Assembly: GCA_020435295.1 (NCBI GenBank)
Contig: JAGQZV010000006.1
Coordinates: 1 to 45,017, forward strand
Direction of reading: 5' to 3'
Length of the DNA: 45,017 nt
Origin: Bdellovibrionales bacterium
GTDB lineage: Bacteria; Bdellovibrionota; FAC87; UBA2466; JACKAF01
Part shown: piece after piece, positions 34,920 through 43,239 of the stretch
How positions within the stretch are numbered: the stretch's first letter is position 1
How the letters are laid out: each line of letters begins with the position of its first letter
Notes under the pieces: model-generated
Database searches by the model: none
What the model was told of the DNA's origin: nothing
Seen by the model: the letters and a program-made list of their open reading frames with translations, nothing else
Position numbers and translations under genes: made by a program

Positions 34920-35722
34920 TGCATTTCAAACGGACGGGATTTTTTCTTTTCAGCATCTTTATATTAACACGGTGCGCTAGCGCCCCACCGGAACTGGCCG
35001 TCGCAGACTACCAGATAGGGGCTGCGCTCTGGCACCAAACTTCTGGAGAATTTCGCGCCCTTTCCTACCAAGCGTATAATCTCGCTCGCTACCGTCTGGA
35101 TAATGAACTTAGGAAGAAGCATACGAAGCCACCTGCGGTGGTGGTCGACGTCGATCAAACAGTTCTGGACGGCGCTCCCTATCAAGCAGAACTGGTAAAG
35201 AAAAACTCTAGCTATCCGGATGGGTGGAATGCTTACGTTGAACGCGCCGACGGAGAGGCGCTTCCGGGCGCAGCCGGTTTCCTTAACTACGCTGCAAACC
35301 GGGGAGTGAAAGTGTTTTATGTCACCAACCGTAAAGAGCCCCAACGCGCGCCTACACGATTGAATCTGCTGCGCCGAGGATTTCCTAACGTCGATGGCCC
35401 CGGGGCACTGGTTCTGCAAAGCTCCGGCACTTCCAAGGAGAATCACCGCGAAACGATTCGCAAGAATTACGATGTGGTCCTTTTAATAGGTGATAACCTC
35501 GGCGATTTCGACAAGAGCTTCGATGACAAAGCGATCGCGGACCGCAAACACGCAGTCGACGCGTCCGAGAAGCTTTTTGGCTCAAAATACATTGTTCTTC
35601 CAAACACCATGTACGGAGCGTGGGAAGGGGCCGTGTACGACTACAACTGGAAACTTAGCCCCGCAGACCGAGATAAAAAACGTCGAGTGCTGCTGGATGG
35701 GGCATCAAAGGCGGTAGAATAG
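34919..35722 (+). CDS. HAD-superfamily acid phosphatase lipoprotein, e(P4)/class B-C type
   Basis: A 267-residue lipoprotein (lipobox ILTRC, Cys19). The HAD nucleophile motif is VVDVDQTVLD (Asp77, Asp79). Then come VFYVTNRKE (motif II Thr), KENHRETIRKNY (motif III Lys) and LLIGDNLGDF (motif IV Asp pair), the order in lipoprotein e(P4) family 5'-nucleotidases/acid phosphatases. The conserved aspartate/glutamate after the second Asp is Gln here (DVDQT instead of DVDET). It would dephosphorylate nucleotides or other monoesters outside the inner membrane. ATG 34919 has GGAGGG six bases upstream; the upstream GTG 34898 in frame is rejected because it would place the SD inside the gene. Confidence 0.85.
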   Translation: MHFKRTGFFLFSIFILTRCASAPPELAVADYQIGAALWHQTSGEFRALSYQAYNLARYRLDNELRKKHTKPPAVVVDVDQTVLDGAPYQAELVKKNSSYPDGWNAYVERADGEALPGAAGFLNYAANRGVKVFYVTNRKEPQRAPTRLNLLRRGFPNVDGPGALVLQSSGTSKENHRETIRKNYDVVLLIGDNLGDFDKSFDDKAIADRKHAVDASEKLFGSKYIVLPNTMYGAWEGAVYDYNWKLSPADRDKKRRVLLDGASKAVE

Positions 35723-35753
35723 CCTCCATGAAATCAACGTGTTGAACGAATTC

Positions 35754-35783
35754 TTGACGCCCTCCTAAAGCATCGCGTCATAT
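35754..35783 (+). promoter_or_regulatory. Possible sigma-70-type promoter for the DUF3592 gene
   Basis: TTGACG at 35754-35759 closely matches the -35 consensus; 18 bases later TCATAT (35778-35783) is a poor -10. The start codon follows 32 bases downstream. Support is limited to the -35 match and position. Confidence 0.3.
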
Positions 35784-35814
35784 CTGCCGATCCGACGTGC
35801 GGAGACGTTCAACC

Positions 35815-36426
35815 GTGAGTACGGAAAAGGAAATTCAGGATTTGGCGTTACGCAAGCGGGTCGAGCAAGTGCTGCTCGCGCCCGTTTTGGCCGCCACGCT
35901 GCTCGTACTCCCCTACCTTATCTTTGTGCAGATTTCTCGCGGCCTAAAAAGTACGGCCTGGCCGAAAGCGCCCGGTCGGGTAATACACTCTGAAATTGTC
36001 ATCAAATACGCAGATGAAGATGCCCAACTGCAAGATAGCGGCAAGCAGTTGAAAGTAAATCCCTCCTACCGACCCGTGGTTCTGTACGAATACTGGGTTA
36101 AGGGGCGCCGTTTTGAATCCGACAACCTCGCTTATATTCAGGACGGGCAAGGCCGAGGGTGGGCAGATGAAAAAATCCAGTTGTACAAACCAGGCAAGAG
36201 AGTAATTGTTCGCTACGATCCGCTAGATCCGGAAAATGCCGTGCTAGAGGCGGGAGCCTCTCAAAAAGGGATTCTCTCGGCCACCTTAGCATTTATGATG
36301 TTTGAGATCTTGCTGGCTTTCGTAAGCGCGGTATTTCTTTGGGACATCTACCGGCTAAACTTTCTTATTCACCACCGCAAACTCACGCAGCCACCAGAAA
36401 AGCGAGAAGATAGTAAAGCCGCATAA
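35815..36426 (+). CDS. DUF3592 membrane protein
   Basis: A 203-residue protein with a membrane helix near the N-terminus (VLAATLLVLPYLIFVQI) and another in the C-terminal third (LAFMMFEILLAFVSAVFLW). The extracytoplasmic or cytoplasmic domain between them has GRVIHSEI, YRPVVLYEYWVKGRRFESD and YKPGKRVIVRYDPLDPENAVLE, which are the characteristic strands of DUF3592. The family's function is unknown. GTG 35815 was chosen over GTG 35797 because of the CGGAGA upstream. It stands alone and is followed by a terminator shared with the opposite strand. Confidence 0.85.
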   Translation: MSTEKEIQDLALRKRVEQVLLAPVLAATLLVLPYLIFVQISRGLKSTAWPKAPGRVIHSEIVIKYADEDAQLQDSGKQLKVNPSYRPVVLYEYWVKGRRFESDNLAYIQDGQGRGWADEKIQLYKPGKRVIVRYDPLDPENAVLEAGASQKGILSATLAFMMFEILLAFVSAVFLWDIYRLNFLIHHRKLTQPPEKREDSKAA

Positions 36427-36460
36427 ACAAAAAAGGGAATCCCCTGTCGGAGATTCCCTT
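36427..36460 (-). terminator. Intrinsic terminator between convergent DUF3592 and Cys/Gly-rich genes
   Basis: AAGGGAATC (36433-36441) pairs with GATTCCCTT (36452-36460). On the minus strand the stem is followed by a T-rich run (complement of the A-run at 36427-36435), so it best serves the Cys/Gly-rich gene, with a weaker T-run on the + strand. Confidence 0.85.
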
Positions 36461-36492
36461 TCCGTGCTGTGTCTTCGAGATGTCTTGCTATT

Positions 36493-37065
36493 TTAAGATC
36501 TGGAATCTACCGGAGGGCCGGAGATGCCACCAGGGTACACACCCCCCTGACAACTTCCACCTTGGCAACCCCCGTGTACAGGCCCAGGCCCGTAGCCAAC
36601 GCCACAGTGACCCCCATGACAGCCACCATGACAACCGCAACCGCTTCCACAACCGCAACCACTGCCCATTACCGTAACGCTCGTAATTTGTCCCGTCTCA
36701 TCCAAAGAAAGGGCGACTCGTGTGGCGGACGCAAGAGACTGGTGTAAGGCGTTGTCAAAGGAATCGGTTACATCCAAGCTCACTTTGTAGGTCTTCATTC
36801 CTCTCAAATCTTCATCAATCGGAACTGGACCACCAAGTTCAGCCGCGGGCGGCTGGATAACATGCGGGGGGTGGATGGGAACGACGGGGCAACTCCCCTT
36901 GTTCTCCACAAGCGTCACTTCGACTCTCTTACTTTCCACATCCAAAGAAGTTTTGACAACTCGTGCCATTACCTTCTCCGACGCGCTTACTTCCGGTGTT
37001 TTTGCTTGTAAGGTCGCCGCCAGCGTCAACGTGACGATGAACAGACCCATAGCCATGCTTTTCAT
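36493..37065 (-). CDS. Secreted protein with Cys/Gly/His-rich C-terminal tail
   Basis: A 190-residue product with a signal peptide (MGLFIVTLTLAATLQAK). The middle (about 30-130) is an ordinary beta-rich domain (RVEVTLVENKGSCP, YKVSLDVTDSFDNALHQSL, VALSLDETGQITSVTV). The last 50 or so residues are almost only Gly, Cys, His, Pro and Gln, including GCGCGSGCGCHGGCHGGHCG and eight cysteines. Such a tail could bind metal or cross-link through disulfides outside the cell. The family is unknown. ATG 37065 has TTGGAGG six bases upstream. It is monocistronic with its own terminator at 36427-36460. Confidence 0.75.
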   Translation of the reverse strand: MKSMAMGLFIVTLTLAATLQAKTPEVSASEKVMARVVKTSLDVESKRVEVTLVENKGSCPVVPIHPPHVIQPPAAELGGPVPIDEDLRGMKTYKVSLDVTDSFDNALHQSLASATRVALSLDETGQITSVTVMGSGCGCGSGCGCHGGCHGGHCGVGYGPGPVHGGCQGGSCQGGVYPGGISGPPVDSRS

Positions 37066-37263
37066 AGATGCCTCCAAATGTTGGGAATTTTTAAAGGAAA
37101 ACTAGCCGTTTCTTGCTACGTATTTGAGTCTATCAAGGGCTTTCAGAATTACCGGAAACGTGACACCAAATCATTTACAGGTGTTAACGTAAGGGCGCTA
37201 GTTTTGCATGTTGCGTTATGCCTTGAGCTAGATGCCGAGTCCGGTGGAGACTCTATAGTATAG

Positions 37264-39195
37264 ATGTCGCGGATCCGCTCTATTCTAAAAAAGGTCCCTT
37301 GGTATTTCTGGATTGCCCTCGGCCTGCTTTGTTTCGAATCGGCTACCAACACGACTCACTTGTTCGAACAATACCACTACTGGATCGCCTTGCGAGACCA
37401 GCCCATTGTCACGATAGGCTACGTCTTCTTGGTGTTCAGCCGATTGCTTGCGCTTTACGTTTTTTTTGCGGTTATCTACGAAGGGCTACTGCACACAGTC
37501 CCACAACGTTGGTGGAGACAACTACTTCCAGGTTACACCCGGTGCGGGCTGTATCTCGTACTTTACGCGTTCGCCTCACGGCATGTTTTTTTAACAAGCC
37601 CGAGCATTTCAGGTTTCTATGGGCATTATCTCCCGCGGACTATCGCCCTTCTGTGTTTCATCGCCGGAGTGCTCTACGCCGCGGGAATTGCTATCCATCG
37701 AAAATGGCCGGACCCAGTACCAACCGTTCCTTGGTCAGATCTGCTGGCGCAGGGAGGTGTCTGCCTTCTGTATTTGATCCTCAGCGCAAACCGCACACCC
37801 TGGAACCCACCTCGAAGTAGCGTCGGTTCCCCGCTCAGACCATCGTTTATCTTATTGGGCTTTGACGGCATTCCCGAAGACTCTTTCGAAGGTACGGCCG
37901 GACCAACTGCCGCCGCTCCACTATGGCACCAAAAATGGAAAACAAGAGCGCTGCGCTTTGAAAACGCCTACAGTGTTACCAACAGCACGTTCACATCGTG
38001 GTTTTCTATCCTGTCCGGCCGTTACCCCTTCCACTCAGGAGTGGAGACTCTCTATCCTAATGCTCGGGAAGGAAACCAGAACCTAGAAAACCTCCTTCCC
38101 CGCAAACTGCAAAGCGCCGGCTACCGAACACTTTTCATGACCGACTGCGGAACCACATCCTACATGAAGCCCGAGTACGGTTTTGACAACCTCTACCAAC
38201 TGGCCCCGGGTCTTTTCCAATGCGGCCAAAGCCTACTCACTTCCAAACACCCACTTGCATGGTTTCTAGATTTTGGGGGATGGAGAAACAGTCTGCTTCC
38301 GGAGCTAGACAGCTTTTGCAGCGCACAGTACCGTCCGGAAGATTTTTTTAAGAGAGTGGGGGACACTCTCGCACAACTGCAGGCCCAAAATGAGCCCTTT
38401 TTTCTGGCCGTTCATTCCTGCGCTACCCACCAATCGATGATCCACCAACCCGCAATGGATTCCCACCTTCGTGATGACCTTCCGCCAAGCTTTTATTCCC
38501 ATTCCGATCGCTTGAAGAGTCTTTTGCTTTCCATAAGGATCGCCGATTACCACCTGGATCGGCTGCTCGAGCAAATCCACCGATCTAAAAGAAACCTCTG
38601 GACGTTCTTCTTCGCCGATCACGGAACACGCTTTGACAACATCGACGGACAGCTCAAATACTTCACTCACGCAATGGGAATGCCAGTAAACCGGTTCCAG
38701 TACAAGGTCCCACTTGCGTTGTGGGGCACTGACGTCACGGCTGGTAGTGAACGCGAGCTTGCCGCACTTCTGGATCTCTACCCTACCGTTCTAGAGCGAG
38801 CTGGTCTTTCTGTACCACCACAGGATGGCGCCTCGTTGTTCCACTTGCCGTCGCGCGGCCTGATCCTAACTTCTGCAATGCCGCTGGAGCTTAGCCCTAC
38901 GAATCGCGAGATGTTCGATGCATTTTGGGAAAACAAGGTGGACGGGAACGGCTTTCACAGCTTCCCAAGAACCTTAGAAATCAGGCTGCTGCGCAATCGC
39001 CCCCTCGCGTATTTGAAGCCTCCCTACCGCTTGCTCATGCGCCCTGAGAAAGGAATACAACTTTACAACGAGTGGGAGGATCCGTTTGGACAAAGGGATC
39101 TCTATTCAACAGAACCCAGGAGAGCCTCCAAGTTACTTGAAGAGCTGTGTAAGCAGTATCAGGGGCCAGGCTGTGCGCAGCCGCTGGGCGGGTAG
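37264..39195 (+). CDS. Membrane-anchored sulfatase/alkaline phosphatase-superfamily protein (LtaS/EptA-like architecture)
   Basis: A 643-residue protein. The N-terminal 180 residues contain about five membrane helices (e.g. WFWIALGLLCF-type segment, IALLCFIAGVLYAAGIAI). The extracytoplasmic catalytic domain starts at SFILLGFDGIPED (Asp201 metal site) with the nucleophile region TNSTFTSWFSILSGRYPFHSG (about 239-260), the FFFADHGTRF metal motif and a C-terminal YLKPPYRLL. This is the layout of phosphoethanolamine or phosphoglycerol transferases and membrane sulfatases; the substrate cannot be fixed. It begins at ATG 37264 with GGTGGAG 15 bases upstream, a loose SD. It is a single gene flanked by opposite-strand genes. 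Envelope modification would fit with the Dlt-like system elsewhere in the window. Confidence 0.78.
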   Translation: MSRIRSILKKVPWYFWIALGLLCFESATNTTHLFEQYHYWIALRDQPIVTIGYVFLVFSRLLALYVFFAVIYEGLLHTVPQRWWRQLLPGYTRCGLYLVLYAFASRHVFLTSPSISGFYGHYLPRTIALLCFIAGVLYAAGIAIHRKWPDPVPTVPWSDLLAQGGVCLLYLILSANRTPWNPPRSSVGSPLRPSFILLGFDGIPEDSFEGTAGPTAAAPLWHQKWKTRALRFENAYSVTNSTFTSWFSILSGRYPFHSGVETLYPNAREGNQNLENLLPRKLQSAGYRTLFMTDCGTTSYMKPEYGFDNLYQLAPGLFQCGQSLLTSKHPLAWFLDFGGWRNSLLPELDSFCSAQYRPEDFFKRVGDTLAQLQAQNEPFFLAVHSCATHQSMIHQPAMDSHLRDDLPPSFYSHSDRLKSLLLSIRIADYHLDRLLEQIHRSKRNLWTFFFADHGTRFDNIDGQLKYFTHAMGMPVNRFQYKVPLALWGTDVTAGSERELAALLDLYPTVLERAGLSVPPQDGASLFHLPSRGLILTSAMPLELSPTNREMFDAFWENKVDGNGFHSFPRTLEIRLLRNRPLAYLKPPYRLLMRPEKGIQLYNEWEDPFGQRDLYSTEPRRASKLLEELCKQYQGPGCAQPLGG

Positions 39196-39210
39196 AGGGT
39201 AAGACCACCG

Positions 39211-39699
39211 CTACTCTTCGTCCTCGTCATCATCGTCATCATCATCATCGTCGTCATCATCGTCGTCGTCGTCGGCTTCTTCTTCTTCCTCGTCGAACTG
39301 GCTCAAGTAATCGTCATCTTCCTCGTCTTCGTCTTCATCCTCATCGAAGTCATCGTCATCGTCATCGTCATCGTTGTCGTCGTCTTCGTCCTCATCGTCG
39401 TCGTCACCTCCGGAGCCGAATTCGTCATCGAAGTCCTCCTTGGAAGAACTCGCAGAATCGGATTCCTCTTCGTCCTCTTCGGGCTCCGGGAGGCGTGAAA
39501 CAGTGGCACTCGGCGACTTTGCCCTTTCGAAATCCGCTTGGGTGAGTGTCTCGTCGCATTTCGGACAATCAAGTTCCGCTTTTTCGAAATCGTAGAACTT
39601 CGCCCCACAATGCGGGCAGGTCCGTTTCTGCCCAAGCGACGAGGGTGCCGACGGTGCTGCTGCCTTGGTAGCCTTCTTTCTTTGAGTTGCCTTTTTCAT
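39211..39699 (-). CDS. FYDLN-acid family zinc-ribbon protein with long acidic tail
   Basis: A 162-residue protein. Residues 25-55 form a zinc ribbon, KRTCPHCGAKFYDFEKAELDCPKC, the defining element of the TIGR02300 (FYDLN acid) family, with Phe in place of Leu in FYDL. The remaining 90 residues are overwhelmingly Asp and Glu, broken by a few Ser/Gly, and end in a poly-Asp run. The family's role is unknown; acidic tails often bind basic proteins or nucleic-acid-associated factors. AGAAGGAA precedes ATG 39699. It lies 129 bases downstream of the PfkB kinase gene. Confidence 0.88.
   Translation of the reverse strand: MKKATQRKKATKAAAPSAPSSLGQKRTCPHCGAKFYDFEKAELDCPKCDETLTQADFERAKSPSATVSRLPEPEEDEEESDSASSSKEDFDDEFGSGGDDDDEDEDDDNDDDDDDDDFDEDEDEDEEDDDYLSQFDEEEEEADDDDDDDDDDDDDDDDEDEE
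39213..39300. repeat. Imperfect GAY/GAR trinucleotide tract encoding poly-Asp/Glu
   Basis: A run of ATC/GTC/TTC triplets on the + strand encodes the C-terminal acidic tail of the FYDLN-acid protein. Triplet expansion or contraction would change tail length without a frameshift. Confidence 0.8.
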
Positions 39700-39828
39700 C
39701 TGTTCCTTCTCACGACTCTTATCGGCCCGTCTTAGCCAGACGTTATGACCGAGTCAAGAAACAAACGCGACGCCCCCCGCAATCGACGGCGCCGCCATTT
39801 TCTGTAGTATTTTTAGATACTTAGCAGG

Positions 39829-40749
39829 CTACGCCACCCTGGTGAAGCGCGTCAGCTCCACAAAGCGTCGGTAGCGCTCTTCGATCTTCTCCCGACTCAG
39901 TTTCAGCAATTCCCCAAAGCCGAAGTCCTGAACGGTAAACGAAGCCAAGACGCTACCGTAGACGACGGCCCGTCTCAAAAGTTCGCGGGAAAGACTCGTG
40001 TTTGCCTGCGAAGCCAGAAAACCCACAAACCCTCCCGCGAACGTATCTCCGGCTCCAGTGGGATCCTTCACTTCGGCAAGTGGCAATCCTGGAACACAGA
40101 ACGGATCGCCGTGATCAAAGAGCACCGCACCGTATTCGCCTCGCTTTACGACAAGAATCTGGGGCCCCCACTTTCGAATAACCTGGGCGGCATCTACCAT
40201 GTTGTACTTTTCGGTAAGCTGACGGACCTCACCCTCATTGATGACGACCGCATTACACTTGGAGATCGCCTTGATCAACGCATCTCGCTGCCCTTCAATC
40301 CAAAAATTCATGGAATCCAGGGCGACAAACTGTGGCTTGCGCACTTGCTCAAGCACCTTCATTTGAAGCGGGGGGGCAATGTTGCCCAAAAACACGTACT
40401 TCGCATCGCGGTAGCTTTCAGGAAGCTCGGGCTCAAAAGTTTCAAAAACATTGAGCTCGGTCCCCAAGGTCTGGGCCTCATTTAGGTCGTAGCCATAGCG
40501 CCCCGACCAATGGAAAGTATCTCCATCGCCATGCCGGACACCGGCCAGATCAATGTTTCGGCTCTTTAAAAGATCCAAATGCTCCTTGGGAAAATCCTGC
40601 CCCACGACGCTAACGCATTTTACGGGAACAAACTGAGAAGCCGACAAAGAAAAATAGTTTGCCGATCCTCCTAAGATCTTGTCCTGCTTTCCGAACGGCG
40701 TCTCAATGGTATCAAAAGCCATTGAACCCACGACGACAATGGATGACAT
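39829..40749 (-). CDS. PfkB-family carbohydrate or nucleoside kinase
   Basis: A 306-residue ribokinase-fold kinase. N-terminal GSMAFDTIETPFG and GGSANYFSLSASQF (PfkB signature 1) bind sugar. C-terminal VKDPTGAGDTFAGGFVGF (PfkB signature 2) carries the catalytic Asp and the anion hole. LGNIAPPLQMKVL is consistent with the adenosine/ribokinase subgroup. It follows mtnP by 26 bases on the same strand, a frequent arrangement; together they may handle methylthioribose-phosphate, adenosine or ribose products, but the substrate is unproven. GAGAGGGG precedes ATG 40749. Confidence 0.9.
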   Translation of the reverse strand: MSSIVVVGSMAFDTIETPFGKQDKILGGSANYFSLSASQFVPVKCVSVVGQDFPKEHLDLLKSRNIDLAGVRHGDGDTFHWSGRYGYDLNEAQTLGTELNVFETFEPELPESYRDAKYVFLGNIAPPLQMKVLEQVRKPQFVALDSMNFWIEGQRDALIKAISKCNAVVINEGEVRQLTEKYNMVDAAQVIRKWGPQILVVKRGEYGAVLFDHGDPFCVPGLPLAEVKDPTGAGDTFAGGFVGFLASQANTSLSRELLRRAVVYGSVLASFTVQDFGFGELLKLSREKIEERYRRFVELTRFTRVA

Positions 40750-40775
40750 ACGAACCCCTCTCCGTTGTTGATCAG

Positions 40776-41624
40776 TTAATTCAAGATTGTTTCTAGGACC
40801 TCACGCCGTGCTGCCGGCCACATCTCCTTAGGAGTCACCACGCAACTAGCCATCTGCCCTCGATTTATTGATTCAAAATCAGGAAGTTTTTGTGAAAGCA
40901 ATTCAAACACCAACCTTCGGGAACTTGATACGTTGTCACTGAGCACTTTGAGAATGGCTTCCACCGTCACATCGCCCCCTTCGGTGTTCCAACAATCATA
41001 GTCCGTCGCCATTGCCACGGTCTGGTAGGAGATTCCGCATTCTTTGGCAAGTCTCGCCTCAGGCAAGGCGGTCATCCCGATAACGTCAACACCCCAACTC
41101 CGATACAATACGGACTCCGCTCGAGTCGAAAACTGCGGTCCTTCAATACAGACGTACGTGCCTCCGGCGTGGCAGGAAATTCCCTGCTTTTTGGCGGCCA
41201 CAATCAGGGCCTCACGCAGCGCCGGACAAGCCGGATCGGCAAAGTGCGCATGCGCGACCACCCCCTCACCAAAGAAGCTTGCGTCCCTACGGCCTTTAGT
41301 CAGATCAATGTATTGGTCCGGAAGCACGAATTGTCCTGGGTGGATTTCCTTTTTCATGCTGCCCACCGCACTCACCGAGATGATTGCCGAGACCCCCATC
41401 TTCTTAAGAGCGTATACGTTAGCGCGGTAATTTATCTCCGAAGGAAGGATTCGGTGTCCCGCCCCGTGACGGGCAAGAAAGAAGACCGTCTTGTCAGCCA
41501 CTGTTTGCTTGAAGAGCGGCCCGGACGTCTCCCCAAAAGGAGTACTGACCTCGAGCGCTTCGGGTTCGGGACCGTCTTCGATTAAGCGGTACAGCCCACT
41601 GCCACCAATCACTCCAATCTTCAT
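40776..41624 (-). CDS. mtnP: S-methyl-5'-thioadenosine phosphorylase
   Basis: A 282-residue nucleoside phosphorylase that cleaves methylthioadenosine, the by-product of spermidine and AHL/ethylene-type chemistry, to adenine and 5-methylthioribose-1-phosphate. Features: IGVIGGSGLYRL (phosphate site), FLARHGAGHRILPSEINYRAN, AVGSMKKEIHPGQFVLPDQYIDLT, YVCIEGPQFSTRAE and VIGMTALPEARLAKE with ATDYDCW, all typical of MTAP. It lies 43 bases after the HtrA gene and 26 bases before the PfkB kinase gene, apparently one operon. It links chemically to the putrescine route at 1949-3924. Confidence 0.94.
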   Translation of the reverse strand: MKIGVIGGSGLYRLIEDGPEPEALEVSTPFGETSGPLFKQTVADKTVFFLARHGAGHRILPSEINYRANVYALKKMGVSAIISVSAVGSMKKEIHPGQFVLPDQYIDLTKGRRDASFFGEGVVAHAHFADPACPALREALIVAAKKQGISCHAGGTYVCIEGPQFSTRAESVLYRSWGVDVIGMTALPEARLAKECGISYQTVAMATDYDCWNTEGGDVTVEAILKVLSDNVSSSRRLVFELLSQKLPDFESINRGQMASCVVTPKEMWPAARREVLETILN

Positions 41625-41667
41625 CGCGTCCCCTATAACAAAAGGTTTCCTGATTAACAGGGCCAGA

Positions 41668-43212
41668 CTACTCAGGGAGCGAGAATCGGAAAAAGAGCGA
41701 CTGCCCTTCCCGTTTTACTCCAAGCGAAATATATCGTCTGGCGGATTTTAGCAGTTCCTCATAGCGCGCCACCGAACTGACCGTTTGGCCACCAATGCGC
41801 ACAATGATATCTCCCTCTTTGAGGCCCACTCGCTCAGCGACAGAACCATTTTCCATGCCGACAATTCTCACACCCTGCCCTTTAGGAACAGGGGCAACTA
41901 CGAGCCCCAGGCGATCGGGTTTAGAAACCTCGCCCTTAGGCTTAGCCTCCCCTTCAGTGTCTGGCAACTCTCCGATTTTGACAGTAGCGGTGCGTACCTT
42001 ACGCGCCTGATCGATGACCTTGATACGCACTTTTTGCCCCGGTTTGAAACCAGCAATGCGGCGCTGAAGCTGATTCACGTTCTCGGTTTTTTCCCCGTCG
42101 ACTTCCAAAATCACGTCCCCGGCCTTAAGCCCCGCCTCAGACGCCGGGCTATTGTCCATCACGGCGTGGACGGCTACACCCGTGTCAATCTTAAGTTCCT
42201 TCGCCAAAACATCATCGATGGGTTGAATATATACGCCCAGCCACCCGCGGATGATCTTGCCGTCCTTAATCAGGGTGTTCACGATTTCACGGGCCACGTT
42301 GGATGGAATGGCAAAACCAATACCCATGTATCCCCCGCTACGAGTATAGATGGCGGTATTCACTCCCATTACTTTCCCATCGAGCGTGCAGAGCGGCCCT
42401 CCCGAATTGCCCGGGTTAATCGCGGCATCGGTCTGGATAAGCTCAGCGTAATTGGTGCCTATCACCTGCGAACTTCTTCCTTTGGCACTCACAATACCAA
42501 CGGTAACCGACTGGCTAAGTGCGAAAGGACTGCCGATCGCAACAGCCCAGTCACCGACCTCCACCTTGTCCGAATCCGCCCACTCAACAGCCGGAAGGTC
42601 CCCTTTCGCTTCCACCTGCAAAACAGCCAAATCGGTCTTTGGATCGGTTCCCACAACTTTGGCTTTGAGCTCCGTTCCGTCCTCAGAACCGTGACCAGAC
42701 AAAACCACGATGATCTTATCAGCACCGTCAATGACGTGGTTGTTCGTCACGACGTATCCTTTTTTGTCCATGATGACGCCAGACCCCAAACTTTCCTGGG
42801 GTACGTCCGGTTGCTGCTGGAATGGAAACGACTGTCCAAAAAAGAAATCGAAGAAGGGATCTCGCCCTTCACCGCCTTCACCCTGGCCTCTGGGGCCCAT
42901 GAATCCTCGCGGATTGGGCTTGGCCTGCCGCGAAGCTTTAATCTTCACGACTGCAGGCCCAACGGTTTTTACCACAGCGCGAAAGCCCTCGCTGGTACGC
43001 TTCAGTTCGACTACTGCATCTTCCTTAACTTCTGCGGAAACGGGATTATCTAGAACCGGTCCGGATTGGTTGGAGAGATATCTATATAGATAGGTAGAAC
43101 CCGCGTAAATGGCGACACTTAAGACCGCGGCCGTCACGCCCGCAATCAAATAACCAACGACGGTGCGTTTGGCACCCTTTTCGGGTTTGGTGCCCTGTTT
43201 GTCTTCTACCAT
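41668..43212 (-). CDS. degP: Periplasmic HtrA/DegP-family serine protease
   Basis: A 514-residue protease and chaperone with an N-terminal membrane anchor (GYLIAGVTAAVLSVAIYAGS), then a trypsin-like domain with the triad His159 (NNHVID), Asp194 (KTDLAVL) and Ser270 (NPGNSGGPLC), and two PDZ domains (about 300-395 and 425-510). It degrades misfolded envelope proteins. The anchor appears uncleaved, so it may be tethered to the inner membrane (DegS/HtrA type) rather than free. AAGGAGC precedes ATG 43212. It follows clpB by 27 bases. Confidence 0.95.
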   Translation of the reverse strand: MVEDKQGTKPEKGAKRTVVGYLIAGVTAAVLSVAIYAGSTYLYRYLSNQSGPVLDNPVSAEVKEDAVVELKRTSEGFRAVVKTVGPAVVKIKASRQAKPNPRGFMGPRGQGEGGEGRDPFFDFFFGQSFPFQQQPDVPQESLGSGVIMDKKGYVVTNNHVIDGADKIIVVLSGHGSEDGTELKAKVVGTDPKTDLAVLQVEAKGDLPAVEWADSDKVEVGDWAVAIGSPFALSQSVTVGIVSAKGRSSQVIGTNYAELIQTDAAINPGNSGGPLCTLDGKVMGVNTAIYTRSGGYMGIGFAIPSNVAREIVNTLIKDGKIIRGWLGVYIQPIDDVLAKELKIDTGVAVHAVMDNSPASEAGLKAGDVILEVDGEKTENVNQLQRRIAGFKPGQKVRIKVIDQARKVRTATVKIGELPDTEGEAKPKGEVSKPDRLGLVVAPVPKGQGVRIVGMENGSVAERVGLKEGDIIVRIGGQTVSSVARYEELLKSARRYISLGVKREGQSLFFRFSLPE

Positions 43213-43239
43213 GAACGCTCCTTACTCCGCTTCCTTGGA

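Noticed and set aside
36585-36665. Repeated CAACCGCAACC-like DNA.
   Set aside because: It encodes the Gly/Cys tail of the secreted protein on the minus strand; no independent repeat element is needed to explain it.
41785-43053. A long open frame (422 codons) on the + strand opposite the HtrA protease gene.
   Set aside because: The minus strand encodes an unmistakable HtrA with triad and PDZ domains; the + frame has no recognisable features and is a by-product of codon bias.
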